A stretch of 28,847 bases of DNA, from NCBI GenBank assembly GCA_026992595.1, contig JALWZW010000045.1, positions 1 to 28,847 of the forward strand, read 5' to 3'. Of this stretch, positions 13,934-21,489 are shown piece by piece. The DNA comes from Microcaldota archaeon. Lineage in GTDB: Archaea > Micrarchaeota > Micrarchaeia > Anstonellales > Bilamarchaeaceae. Below the pieces are notes generated by a model. It saw only the letters and a program-made list of their open reading frames with translations, did not search any database and had not been told where the DNA came from. How positions within the stretch are numbered: the stretch's first letter is position 1; the number at the start of each line of letters is the position of its first letter. The position numbers and the translations under genes are program-made.

Positions 13934-14832
13934 TCCCTGCGGACTTTGTGGAACGGTATAAAGACATCACAGATGTTGAACTTTTGTGCGCCTGTTTAGA
14001 GCAACCCCTTCCTAAATCATTCCGCATAAATACCCTAAAGGCAGAGAGGGCAATGGTGCTTGAGAGGTTTAAAGAATATGGCATCTCTCTCAAAGCGGTC
14101 CCTTGGTATGAGGATGCGTTTATTGCTGATAAGCATGACATAGGCCTTACTTTGGAGCATTTTGTGGGCGCTATTTATGTGCAGGAATTGGTTTCTATGC
14201 TTCCGCCCGTGCTGGTGGCTGATTGTTTGCAGGAATGGAGCAAAGTATTGGACGGATGCGCTGCACCTGGCTCCAAGACCACCCAGTTGGCCGCTCTTAT
14301 GCGGAACAAGGGGTTGATTGTTGCTAATGATATTGATTATGTGCGCATAAAGGCGTTAAAGTCCAACATAGAGCGTTGCGGGGTTTTTAACACCGCTATC
14401 ACCAATTATGATTTAAGGCGTTTTCCTAATATGCGCTTTGATGTGGTGCTTTTGGATGCCCCCTGCTCTGCAGAGGGGACGGCGCGCAAAAATGAGGAAG
14501 TTTTCTATCTTTGGAGCGTTAAAAAAATTTTGAACGCCTCGCGCCTTCAAAAACAACTTATTCTGCGCGCATTTGACCTGTTAAAGCCGGGCGGTGTTTT
14601 GCTTTATTCCACCTGCACCCTTGCGCCTGAAGAAAACGAGGAGGTGGTGGATTTTCTGCTAAGCAAGCGAAACGCTTATTTAGAGGAGGTTGAGATAAAG
14701 GGGTGGCGTTATGACCGCGCTTTGGAGGAATGGCAGGGAAAGCGGTTTAGTGAGGAGGTTAGCAAGGCGGTGAGAATATGGCCTCATCAAAACGACAGCG
14801 GCGGATTTTTCATAGCGAGAATAAGGAAATAA
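13930..14832 (+). CDS. RsmB/NOP2/Sun-family RNA m5C methyltransferase
   Basis: Methylates carbon 5 of cytosine in tRNA or rRNA. Of its 300 aa, residues about 1-90 form the N-terminal RNA-recognition part (PKSFRINTLK), followed by the catalytic Rossmann domain: motif I LDGCAAPGSKTTQ, motif IV LLDAPCSAEGT with Cys about 179, and motif VI YSTCTLAPEENEE with Cys about 229, the two cysteines of the NSUN mechanism. Start ATG 13930 overlaps the previous stop as ATGA and has GTGAGGGT directly before it. It lacks the C-terminal PUA-like domain of RsmF-type enzymes; that domain seems to be the next gene, which overlaps this one by 55 bp. The exact target base is not predictable. Confidence 0.94.
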   Translation: MIPADFVERYKDITDVELLCACLEQPLPKSFRINTLKAERAMVLERFKEYGISLKAVPWYEDAFIADKHDIGLTLEHFVGAIYVQELVSMLPPVLVADCLQEWSKVLDGCAAPGSKTTQLAALMRNKGLIVANDIDYVRIKALKSNIERCGVFNTAITNYDLRRFPNMRFDVVLLDAPCSAEGTARKNEEVFYLWSVKKILNASRLQKQLILRAFDLLKPGGVLLYSTCTLAPEENEEVVDFLLSKRNAYLEEVEIKGWRYDRALEEWQGKRFSEEVSKAVRIWPHQNDSGGFFIARIRK

Positions 14833-15245
14833 GAAAGGCGTTTTTAGAGTATGTGGAAAAGCGCTTTGGCATACCCTCCTCTCTATTTGAAGGTAGGCAT
14901 ATCTATTTAGGAAGCAGCGGAAAAATCATTATGGGCCCTGCTCTCCATTTTGAACCGCTTTCTGCAGGCATCACTGTAGGCCGCCTTTCAAAAAGCGGCA
15001 ATATAAAGCCCACCACCAACTTTATCCAAACCTTTGGGAGGTTTGCCACCAAAAATGTGGTTTCTCTTTCTAAATCTCAAGCGATTGAATTTCTGCGCGG
15101 TTTAGATGTAAAGGCGGATTGCGATTGTGAAGAGGGTTATGTGGTGGTCTCTTACATCTACCCTTTGGGCTGCGGCCTTTTGCAACGAGGCATTGTTAAA
15201 AACATGCTCCCAAAAGCCAAACATCAGAAGATTGTTTATTTATAG
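14778..15245 (+). CDS. Stand-alone RsmF-type PUA-like RNA-binding domain
   Basis: A 155-aa protein matching, as I remember it, the C-terminal PUA-like domain of RsmF-type m5C methyltransferases (Nol1_Nop2_Fmu_2). Its line-up is right: a strand pair with HFEPLSAGITVGRL, a long middle with SKSQAIEFLRGLDV (like the eaxxylrGe segment), then GYVVVSYIYPLGCGLLQRG followed by KNMLPKAKHQK (like GWvlvxyxGxplGwGk...KNxyPkxxR). ATG 14778 lies inside the end of the methyltransferase gene in another frame, so the two products probably assemble into one enzyme. This looks like a split of an ancestral fused gene, or the unfused state. No catalytic residues are expected. It is the last gene of the operon. Confidence 0.8.
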   Translation: MASSKRQRRIFHSENKEIRKAFLEYVEKRFGIPSSLFEGRHIYLGSSGKIIMGPALHFEPLSAGITVGRLSKSGNIKPTTNFIQTFGRFATKNVVSLSKSQAIEFLRGLDVKADCDCEEGYVVVSYIYPLGCGLLQRGIVKNMLPKAKHQKIVYL

Positions 15246-15350
15246 TTTCGTTTAAGTTAAATCAAAAAACTTCCTTTCCCTGAGGGCCTTTCAGTTAAGT
15301 TTTTGGCCTAATAAAACCCCTAAACCGTAAGTTCACCTCAGGTGTTTTTG

Positions 15351-15393
15351 ATGAAACTTTTGACCTAAGTAAAACAGTAGAAAAAAGTTTCAT
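15351..15393. repeat. Array hairpin 1 (11-bp stem)
   Basis: ATGAAACTTTT (15351-15361) pairs perfectly with AAAAGTTTCAT (15383-15393) across a 21-nt loop. Outer pairs differ from those of the other units but stay complementary. Confidence 0.75.
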
Positions 15394-15452
15394 TTGACAA
15401 CTTTTAACCTAAGAAAAAACCTAAACCGTAGGTTCTCCTCAGGAAGTTTTGA

Positions 15453-15488
15453 CAACTTTTAACCTAAGAAAAACAGTAGAAAAAGTTG
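15453..15488. repeat. Array hairpin 2 (8-bp stem)
   Basis: CAACTTTT (15453-15460) pairs with AAAAGTTG (15481-15488) across a 20-nt loop. The outer C-G pair replaces the A-T pair seen at this place in hairpin 1. Confidence 0.75.
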
Positions 15489-15524
15489 AACTAACAACCG
15501 TACGCTCTCCTCAGGAAGTTTTGG

Positions 15525-15560
15525 TAACTTTTAACCTAAGAAAAACAGTAGAAAAAGTTA
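15525..15560. repeat. Array hairpin 3 (8-bp stem)
   Basis: TAACTTTT (15525-15532) pairs with AAAAGTTA (15553-15560), loop 20 nt. Here the outer pair is T-A, again changed on both sides relative to hairpins 2 and 4. Confidence 0.75.
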
Positions 15561-15594
15561 TACAAAAACCGTAAGTTCACCTAAGGAAGTTTTG

Positions 15595-15632
15595 ACAACT
15601 TTTAACCTTAGTAAAACAGTAGAAAAAGTTGT
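15595..15632. repeat. Array hairpin 4 (9-bp stem), next to tRNA-Arg
   Basis: ACAACTTTT (15595-15603) pairs with AAAAGTTGT (15624-15632), loop 20 nt. It ends two bases from the tRNA-Arg 3' end, so on the minus strand it starts immediately after the tRNA. Confidence 0.75.
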
Positions 15633-15633
15633 A

Positions 15634-15734
15634 CGGGCCCGGGGGGATTTGAACCCCCGACCGTCGCTTTTCTACCGCTTTTGGTAGTGCGCAGTTAGGA
15701 GAGCGCCACTCTATCCAGGCTGAGCTACGGGCCC
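15634..15734 (-). tRNA. tRNA-Arg (CCT) with a 26-nt intron
   Basis: Read leftward: acceptor GGGCCCG (15734-15728) pairs with CGGGCCC (15641-15635); discriminator G at 15634. The anticodon loop is CTCCTAA, anticodon CCT, and the stem GCGCT pairs with AGCGA (outermost pair G-A mismatched). The anticodon arm closes only if about 26 nt (15695-15670) are removed after position 37; this stretch has an internal CTACC/GGTAG hairpin. T arm GGGGG-TTCAAAT-CCCCC. Mature length 75 nt, no encoded CCA. The 5' 24 nt also encode the end of the upstream protein gene. Exact splice sites are inferred. Confidence 0.93.
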
Positions 15735-16307
15735 TTCAGGGCACAATATGCAGAGTTCCTCTTCAAATGCTTCTTCCGTTGCTATATCCACCACTTCCTC
15801 TTCGCGTTCCTGGAGGACTGTTATATCTTCCTTCATGCTTCCCCTTTTGCATTCGCAGGGCGGGAGATTAAAGGAAAGCGCTTTTGCTAAATACCCTTCT
15901 TTCCTTATGCTTACCGTCCCTTTTCCGCCACATTCCTTTATAACAAAGCCAAAAAAGCTGTTTTTAATTTCTCCCCTTAAGTTGCGGCTGTCCAATCTCA
16001 CAAAAACCTCCGCCCCCTCAGGCCCTGTTACATATCCATAATCGCAGAATATTTTTACCTCTGTTTTAATTTCTTTAGGAGAGGGTTTATCTTTCTCCTC
16101 TTCTGGAGGTTGGGGTGGCTTTTCCTCTCTTGCCGTAGCATTTCTTGATGGCCCGCTTTCTTCATTTTCCGCTAATCTTATTTTTGTGCTTTTTTCAACT
16201 GCAGCACACTTCCCCCACACCACTTCCCCCTCACACACGCTTATATTTAGCCCTGCCACCAAAAAGGTAGCGATGAGCAAAAGGAGCGCCACCACTTTTC
16301 TTTCCAT
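15711..16307 (-). CDS. Secreted or membrane-anchored protein with a small beta domain
   Basis: A 198-aa protein. An N-terminal hydrophobic segment (VVALLLLIATFLVAGL, residues 5-20) after two basic residues is a signal peptide or anchor. A Pro/Glu/Lys-rich linker (about 50-80) leads to a domain (about 82-155) with strands like VKIFCDYGYVTGPEGAEVFVRL and VSIRKEGYLAKALSFNLPPCEC, reminiscent of carboxypeptidase-regulatory or PEGA-like surface domains; several Cys could form disulphides. The acidic tail ends CILCPEGPVAQPG, and its last seven codons and TAG stop lie inside tRNA-Arg. It follows fttA by 21 bp on the same strand. No Shine-Dalgarno site is obvious. Function unknown; an extracytoplasmic location is inferred from the leader. 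Confidence 0.75.
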   Translation of the reverse strand: MERKVVALLLLIATFLVAGLNISVCEGEVVWGKCAAVEKSTKIRLAENEESGPSRNATAREEKPPQPPEEEKDKPSPKEIKTEVKIFCDYGYVTGPEGAEVFVRLDSRNLRGEIKNSFFGFVIKECGGKGTVSIRKEGYLAKALSFNLPPCECKRGSMKEDITVLQEREEEVVDIATEEAFEEELCILCPEGPVAQPG

Positions 16308-16328
16308 GCTTTAATTTTTAGCGCTCAA

Positions 16329-18227
16329 TTATTTTAACCTTACCGCTTCTAAGTTTTGAAGGGCGCGCGCCTCTCTCTTAATGGCTGAGGAGATGGAGCG
16401 CGCAAAGTCCTCTGTTTTATTCCAATCTCCGTGCATAGTAAATACGCGGTCTGGTGTTGGTTTTACATTTTTTATGTATGCCATCAATTGCGCCCTGTCG
16501 CTGTGGCCTGAAAAGCCCTCTGCGGTTTCTACCCTCATATTTATTTTAAGGGTTTTTGTCCTTCCATCCTCTCCTATAATAGGCACTTCCCGCATGCCGC
16601 GCTGGATTTTGCTTCCCAAAGAAAGGGCGCTCTGGTAGCCGCAGAACACCAGCGTATTTTTAGGGTCATCTGCAAGTAATTTTAAATATTCAAAGGAAGG
16701 CCCTCCTGTAAGCATGCCAGAAGGCGCGATTATAACTGCAGGTTCGTCTGGCTCTACCACCTCTTCCTTACTTGTCCCTTTTGCCACTTTAAAGATGGGC
16801 GATTCAAAGGGGCTTTTATCTGATAAAATTCTTCTTTGCAACTGCTCCCTTAAGTATTCAGGGTAGGCGGTATGTATTGCCGTAGCTTCCAAAACCATAC
16901 CGTCTATATAGACAGGCACATTAAAGTCAGGGTCTCTCCTACTATATTCTTCAATAACCAACATCAACTCCTGCGACCTACCTACTGCAAAAGCAGGAAT
17001 AAGCACTTTTCCGCGCTTTTCCACTGTTTCTTTTATTATTTTTATCAATCTTTTTTCGCTTTCAAACCTGTTTATTGATATGTCGTTTTTCCCTCCATAA
17101 GTGCTTTCAATAAAGAGCGTTTCTAAGCGCGGGAATTTGGTGTGCGCAGGGTTAAATAGCCGCGTAAAGCCAAATTTTATGTCCGCGGTATATACTAAGT
17201 TGTGCGCCCCTTCCCCTATGTGCAAATGGACAGAAGCGCTCCCTAAAATATGTCCTGCGTTATAGAAAGTCATCTTTATCTCTGGTGTTATATCTACCAC
17301 TTCTTCATAGCCCACTGTTATCATATGCTTTAGTTGCTTTTGAACATCTTTTTTGCTGTAGGGCGGGTCTATGTTAAAGGCGCGGTGACACAAGTTTATG
17401 TAATCCTGCTGCAAAAGAACGGTTAATTCGCGCGTGGGCGGGGTGCAGTAGACAGGACCTTCGTAGCCATACTCAAAGAGATAGGGTAAGAATCCCATGT
17501 GGTCCATGTGGCCGTGGGAAATTATCACTGCATCTATATCTTTTAGCGAAAAGCCCAGCATGTTGAGGTAAGGGTATGCTTTAGTGGATTCAAAAGTGGC
17601 GGGGTTTACTCCTACATCTATCAGCACCCTACTGTTAGGGGTTTGCACCAATAAGCAGGAGCGCCCCACTTCTCTAAAGCCCCCTAAAGTAACTATTCTT
17701 ACCCATTCGCTTGAAGGGGTTGGTTGGCATATTTTTTTGCCTATTGAGGTGAGGAACTTTTTTCTTTCTGCAGCTTCTACCACCTCGCTTTTCCTCACCC
17801 CTGTTAATATGCTTGAGGCCATGATCGGCGCTCTTAGCACCACAGGCGACCAATGAGTTTGAAGGATAATCTCTTTCAGCAGCGCGCCCCTTTTTCCTAT
17901 CACCAAGCCCGGCTTTATTGCTTCTATTCTTACTTCGCAGAATTCAGGCACGAAATAAATATTCTTTATCTCCGCTTCTGGCGGCACTATCTCCAATATC
18001 TTCTTCTTCGCCTTCTCCTCTTCCATCAACTCGCTTCTATCCACTTTCACAATCACTTTTTTCTTTAGCCCGCTTGCCAAATTTTTTATTATCTGGTCAT
18101 TTTCATAGAATGCTTTAATGTTCTTTATATAGATGGCTATCGCTACTCCTTCGGGCTCCACCTTTGCAAGTTCGCATTCAGGAGGTATTATCTCTTCAAC
18201 CTTTTTCACAATATCCTTGAAATGCAA
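16329..18227 (-). CDS. fttA: KH/beta-CASP ribonuclease FttA (aCPSF1), transcription termination factor
   Basis: The archaeal homologue of CPSF73. It cleaves nascent RNA and ends transcription, and is nearly universal in archaea. Full length, 632 aa. Residues 1-145 hold the two KH-like domains, with VIGKRG at 110-115. The metallo-beta-lactamase domain follows (motif 2 SHGHMDH, residues 237-243), then the beta-CASP part with VIIAPSGMLTGG, GYQ and the final GFSGHSDR and MHGD motifs carrying metal ligands. Start TTG 18227 is strongly supported: GGTGATC, an exact match to the anti-Shine-Dalgarno end of 16S rRNA, is 3-4 bp upstream, and TTG-CAT-TTC gives the usual N-terminus. It lies 27 bp downstream of the proteasome beta gene, in the same operon. 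Confidence 0.97.
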   Translation of the reverse strand: MHFKDIVKKVEEIIPPECELAKVEPEGVAIAIYIKNIKAFYENDQIIKNLASGLKKKVIVKVDRSELMEEEKAKKKILEIVPPEAEIKNIYFVPEFCEVRIEAIKPGLVIGKRGALLKEIILQTHWSPVVLRAPIMASSILTGVRKSEVVEAAERKKFLTSIGKKICQPTPSSEWVRIVTLGGFREVGRSCLLVQTPNSRVLIDVGVNPATFESTKAYPYLNMLGFSLKDIDAVIISHGHMDHMGFLPYLFEYGYEGPVYCTPPTRELTVLLQQDYINLCHRAFNIDPPYSKKDVQKQLKHMITVGYEEVVDITPEIKMTFYNAGHILGSASVHLHIGEGAHNLVYTADIKFGFTRLFNPAHTKFPRLETLFIESTYGGKNDISINRFESEKRLIKIIKETVEKRGKVLIPAFAVGRSQELMLVIEEYSRRDPDFNVPVYIDGMVLEATAIHTAYPEYLREQLQRRILSDKSPFESPIFKVAKGTSKEEVVEPDEPAVIIAPSGMLTGGPSFEYLKLLADDPKNTLVFCGYQSALSLGSKIQRGMREVPIIGEDGRTKTLKINMRVETAEGFSGHSDRAQLMAYIKNVKPTPDRVFTMHGDWNKTEDFARSISSAIKREARALQNLEAVRLK

Positions 18228-18254
18228 AAGATCACCGATTAGCAGCTCCTTTAT

Positions 18255-18878
18255 TTATTTTAGCAGTTTATGGACCTCGTTTTTCTCTAATCTTTTAAAT
18301 CCTTTTTTGGTAATGACACACACATCTATTCCTTCCCCGCTTCCTGCGTCTCTGCTCATCGCTGCTTTTACTGATTTGGCAGCAAGCGAAACATTCTCCT
18401 CTACAGACCTGTGAGGTTTAAAATGCTCCTCTAAGACACCGTAAGCAATGGGTGAACCGCTCCCTGTTGCTGCCACCTCTTCTTCAGTCACTCCCCCTAG
18501 CATATCTACTGAATAGAGGCGCGGCTTCTCATCGTACCCTGCTATTAAAAGTTGCACAAAGAAGGGGAAGAATTTATAGTGGGAGAGGATGTTTGCTAAA
18601 AGCGCTGCTGCCGCCCCCACGCTCATTTTCTGCTCATTCCTTAATTCATATAATTTTATCTCTGCTTTCATCCATCTTATGAGCGTTTGAGCATCTCCCA
18701 CGCTACCTGCAGTGGTCATTGCGATGTGAGAACTTAAGGGAAATATTTTATCTACATCTTTGCTTGCTATTAAATAGCCCATTGTGGCTCTCCTATCGCT
18801 TGCCAGCACCACACCCTCTTTTGCTACTAGCCCAACAGTAGTAGTGCCTGTCTTGAGCGTTTTATAGGATTCTTCCAT
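18255..18878 (-). CDS. psmB: 20S proteasome beta subunit
   Basis: Catalytic subunit of the archaeal 20S proteasome. The propeptide ends at Gly before TTTVGLV; the new N-terminal Thr is the nucleophile. Counting from it, Asp17 (LASDRR) and Lys33 (DVDKIF) are in place, with downstream GSG and the SRDAGSGEGID segment that holds Asp166/Ser169. ATG 18878 gives an 11-residue propeptide (MEESYKTLKTG), usual for archaea, and has AAGAGGCG about 6 bp upstream. An in-frame ATG at 18917, 7 bp after the Ca-ATPase stop, would give a 24-residue propeptide (220 aa) but has no clear ribosome binding site. Neighbours on the same strand are the P-type ATPase and fttA. Complete and probably active. Confidence 0.95.
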   Translation of the reverse strand: MEESYKTLKTGTTTVGLVAKEGVVLASDRRATMGYLIASKDVDKIFPLSSHIAMTTAGSVGDAQTLIRWMKAEIKLYELRNEQKMSVGAAAALLANILSHYKFFPFFVQLLIAGYDEKPRLYSVDMLGGVTEEEVAATGSGSPIAYGVLEEHFKPHRSVEENVSLAAKSVKAAMSRDAGSGEGIDVCVITKKGFKRLEKNEVHKLLK

Positions 18879-18924
18879 GCTACGCCTCTTAAAACTTATA
18901 TCATAATCTACTATCATAAACTTT

Positions 18925-21489
18925 TTAAATAAATCTCTTAAGCGCCTTTTCCCCTAAAACCAACACTCCTACAAAAACCAAACCTGCGCTCGCCAATCTT
19001 ACCCATTGGTTTAAAGAGAGCGGCTCAATGCCAAACAGGGTAGAAGCGTCTGTGTATGTTATCGTCATCTGCATAATAAAAGCGGTTCCCACCGCTAAAT
19101 GTACCCATTTATTTGATAGAAGAGGGGAGTTAAATTTCCACTTTATCATGTATACGCTTAATATTTCATATATCACTAATGCGCTAAAGAACATGCTGTA
19201 TGCTTCTTGTGGTGTTGTGGCGGTGTAGTAAAGATACATAACTGCCAATGTCTCTGTCACTCCCATAAGAAGAATGAACGCTATGTTTTCTTTTGTCAAA
19301 ACTCCTTCCCCTGCTTTTCGCGGCTTTCTTTTCATAATATCTTTTGCTGGTCTTTCCGCCCCCAATGCTAAGGCGGGCAGGCCATCTGTAAGCAGGTTTA
19401 TCCATAAAAGTTGGATGGGTATTTTTGGTGAAAGGGAAAGAGGGGAAAAACTTGCCAAAAATACTGCAAGCACCTCTGAAAGGTTAGCCCCTAACAGCAG
19501 CACCACAAATTTTCTTATATTGTCAAACGCTCCCCTGCCCTCCTTTATCGCATTTTTTATGCTTATAAAATTATCATCCAAAACCACCATGTCGCTTGCC
19601 TGTTTTGTGACCTCTGTCCCTCTTATCCCCATAGATATTCCCACATCCGCATGCTTGACCGCTGGCGCGTCATTTACCCCATCCCCTGTCATGCACACTA
19701 CATGGCCCTTTCCTTTAAGCGCTTTTAATAAAAGCGTTTTATGGTGCGGTGAGGTACGCGCATAAATATCCACCTCTTCTATCACTTTCTCCAAACCTTT
19801 TTTCTCTAATCTATCCAATTGTTCTCCTGTTATGACCTTTCCTTTAAAACCCAACTCTTTGCCTATCGCTTTCGCGGTTTGTGGGTGGTCTCCTGTTATC
19901 ATTATCACTCTTATTCCCGCTCCTCTGCACTCTTCCAGCGCCTCTTTAACCCCTTTTCTGGGAGGGTCTATCATTCCCATAAGCCCTAAGAATCGCAGAT
20001 TTTTTTCATAGTTCTCTTTTCTTTTGGGCTTTTTCCTATAGGCAACCGCTATCACTCTAAGCGCCTTTTTAGCCATCTCCTCAGCGCTTTTCAACATCTC
20101 CTCCTTTCCGCATCTTGGCAGCACCACTTCGGGCGCCCCTTTTACAAACACCCACTCTTCCTTCCCATCGCTGTTAACAGTGCTCATCATCTTTCTTTCT
20201 GAGGAAAATGGGATTTCATCTATTCTTTTCCACCTCTTTCTCACTTCCTTTACATTCATTCCGTACTTATATGCAGGGAGTAGGAGTGCTACTTCTGTAG
20301 GGTCTCCTTTAAGCGTTGTTTTGGCATCATTGCAGAGCACCGCTGCTCTTAAGAGCATCTCTAAATCTTCTTCCTCTCCTTCCTTAAGCTTTATTTCCCC
20401 TTTTTTCTCATATCCCCTTCCGCTAACTTCATATATGCCCTTTTCGGTCCTAATCTCCACTACAGTCATTCTGTTCTCGGTAAGAGTCCCTGTTTTATCT
20501 GTGCATATCACATCCACACTTCCTAAATTCTGTATTACCACCAATTTTCTCATCAGAACATTTTGCGCCAGCATGCGGTTGGTGGCGATAGAAAGAGAAA
20601 GGGTTATTACCGCAGGTAACCCTTCAGGTATGGCTGCCACTCCCAACGCCACCGCAGCCATAAAAACAGCCAAAAAGTCGCTTTGCTTTATAAAAAGTTC
20701 CACGCCGGAGATGATGGCAAGAATTATTAGCACTCCTATCAAAATCCTTTTGCTTAATCTCTCCATCTCTTCCTGAAACTTGGTCTTTCCGTCCTCTGCC
20801 TCTATTATCTCTCCTGCTATCTTCCCCATCTCTGTATTCATGCCTGTAGAAACAACCACTGCCTTGCCTTTGCCCCTCGTTATAACCGTTCCCATAAATA
20901 GCATATTCTTTCTCTCTGCAAGGGGGCAGCGCTTTTTTAGAATAACCTTTGCGTCCTTTTCTACCGGTGTGCTTTCCCCTGTGAGCATAGATTCGTCCGC
21001 ATAAAGCGAGATGCTTTCCAACAGCCGAGCATCTGCCGCCACCCGGTCTCCTTCTCTAATTATTAATATATCTCCAGGCACCACCTCTCGCGCCGCCACC
21101 TCTTGCTCCTTCCCGCCTCTAAGAACGGTTGCTTTAGGCGCTGCCAACTGCGCCAACATCTCCATAGTCCGCTCTGCTTTATATTCCTGCACAAACCCAA
21201 AGATGGCGTTGCCTAATATAATCGCGAAAATAAGAATTGCGTCAAAGTATTCCTCTTTTCCCTGTGAATAGGAGAGGAAGGCGGAAATGAGCGCTGCGCC
21301 TATAAGTATAAGAACAAGCGGGTTGTTAAATTGGGAAAGGAAGAGTGCAATAGGGGAAACCCTCTTTTTTTTCTCTATCTCATTATAACCATACCTTTCT
21401 ATCCTCTTTTTAACCTCCTCTTCACTTAACCCTTCTTCGCTGGTTTTTAGTTCTTTAAGGCATTTTGCAGGGGATTTATCCCATGCCAC
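18925..21489 (-). CDS. Calcium-type P2 ATPase (SERCA/PMCA-like)
   Basis: An 854-aa ion-pumping ATPase. TGES (170-173) in the actuator domain; PEGLP (288-292) in M4; phosphorylated Asp331 in ICTDKTGTLT; KGAPE (450-454) in the nucleotide domain; TGDGVNDAPA (601-610). Calcium-site residues match SERCA site II: Glu289 (M4), Asn669/Glu672 (M5, NLSEVLAVF) and Asn698/Asp702 (M6, LWINLLTDGLPA). About ten membrane segments. The N-terminus (SPAKCLKELKTSEEGLSEEE) is the standard cation-ATPase N domain. Ca2+ export is the best call; Mn2+ is possible in this group. The start overlaps the stop of the upstream FKBP gene by 14 bp, and psmB follows closely, so it sits mid-operon. Confidence 0.95.
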   Translation of the reverse strand: MAWDKSPAKCLKELKTSEEGLSEEEVKKRIERYGYNEIEKKKRVSPIALFLSQFNNPLVLILIGAALISAFLSYSQGKEEYFDAILIFAIILGNAIFGFVQEYKAERTMEMLAQLAAPKATVLRGGKEQEVAAREVVPGDILIIREGDRVAADARLLESISLYADESMLTGESTPVEKDAKVILKKRCPLAERKNMLFMGTVITRGKGKAVVVSTGMNTEMGKIAGEIIEAEDGKTKFQEEMERLSKRILIGVLIILAIISGVELFIKQSDFLAVFMAAVALGVAAIPEGLPAVITLSLSIATNRMLAQNVLMRKLVVIQNLGSVDVICTDKTGTLTENRMTVVEIRTEKGIYEVSGRGYEKKGEIKLKEGEEEDLEMLLRAAVLCNDAKTTLKGDPTEVALLLPAYKYGMNVKEVRKRWKRIDEIPFSSERKMMSTVNSDGKEEWVFVKGAPEVVLPRCGKEEMLKSAEEMAKKALRVIAVAYRKKPKRKENYEKNLRFLGLMGMIDPPRKGVKEALEECRGAGIRVIMITGDHPQTAKAIGKELGFKGKVITGEQLDRLEKKGLEKVIEEVDIYARTSPHHKTLLLKALKGKGHVVCMTGDGVNDAPAVKHADVGISMGIRGTEVTKQASDMVVLDDNFISIKNAIKEGRGAFDNIRKFVVLLLGANLSEVLAVFLASFSPLSLSPKIPIQLLWINLLTDGLPALALGAERPAKDIMKRKPRKAGEGVLTKENIAFILLMGVTETLAVMYLYYTATTPQEAYSMFFSALVIYEILSVYMIKWKFNSPLLSNKWVHLAVGTAFIMQMTITYTDASTLFGIEPLSLNQWVRLASAGLVFVGVLVLGEKALKRFI

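Larger units (their letters stand above)
15246..15633. repeat. Tandem array of about six hairpin-forming repeats
   Basis: The whole 388-bp space between the PUA-like gene and tRNA-Arg is filled with diverged tandem units. The shared core is AACCGTAAGTTCNCCTCAGG, then AAGTTTTGAC, then AACTTTTAACCTAAG, then AAAAACAGTAGAAAAAGTT. Clear units start at 15323, 15424, 15496 and 15567 (spacings 101, 72 and 71 bp; the longest interval contains an extra half-unit at about 15394-15423). A degenerate unit lies at 15246-15322. There is no plausible ORF. In each full unit the AACTTTT and AAAAGTT segments pair across a 20-21 nt loop. On the minus strand each unit brings T5 runs, so the array could end transcription of tRNA-Arg; on the plus strand it would be the 3' tail of the methyltransferase operon. 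Confidence 0.85.

Noticed and set aside
15340..15365. C/D-box guide RNA (TGATGAA as C box)
   Set aside because: TGATGA occurs only in one unit (about 15349-15354) and no properly spaced CTGA D box goes with it; other units lack the C box.
15246..15633. CRISPR array
   Set aside because: The units are diverged along their whole length and spacings vary (101, 72, 71 bp); there are no identical repeats separated by unique spacers and no cas genes.
20180..20776. Rightward frame of about 198 codons inside the P-type ATPase
   Set aside because: Antisense to conserved ATPase motifs, with low-complexity Ser/Thr/Ile composition.
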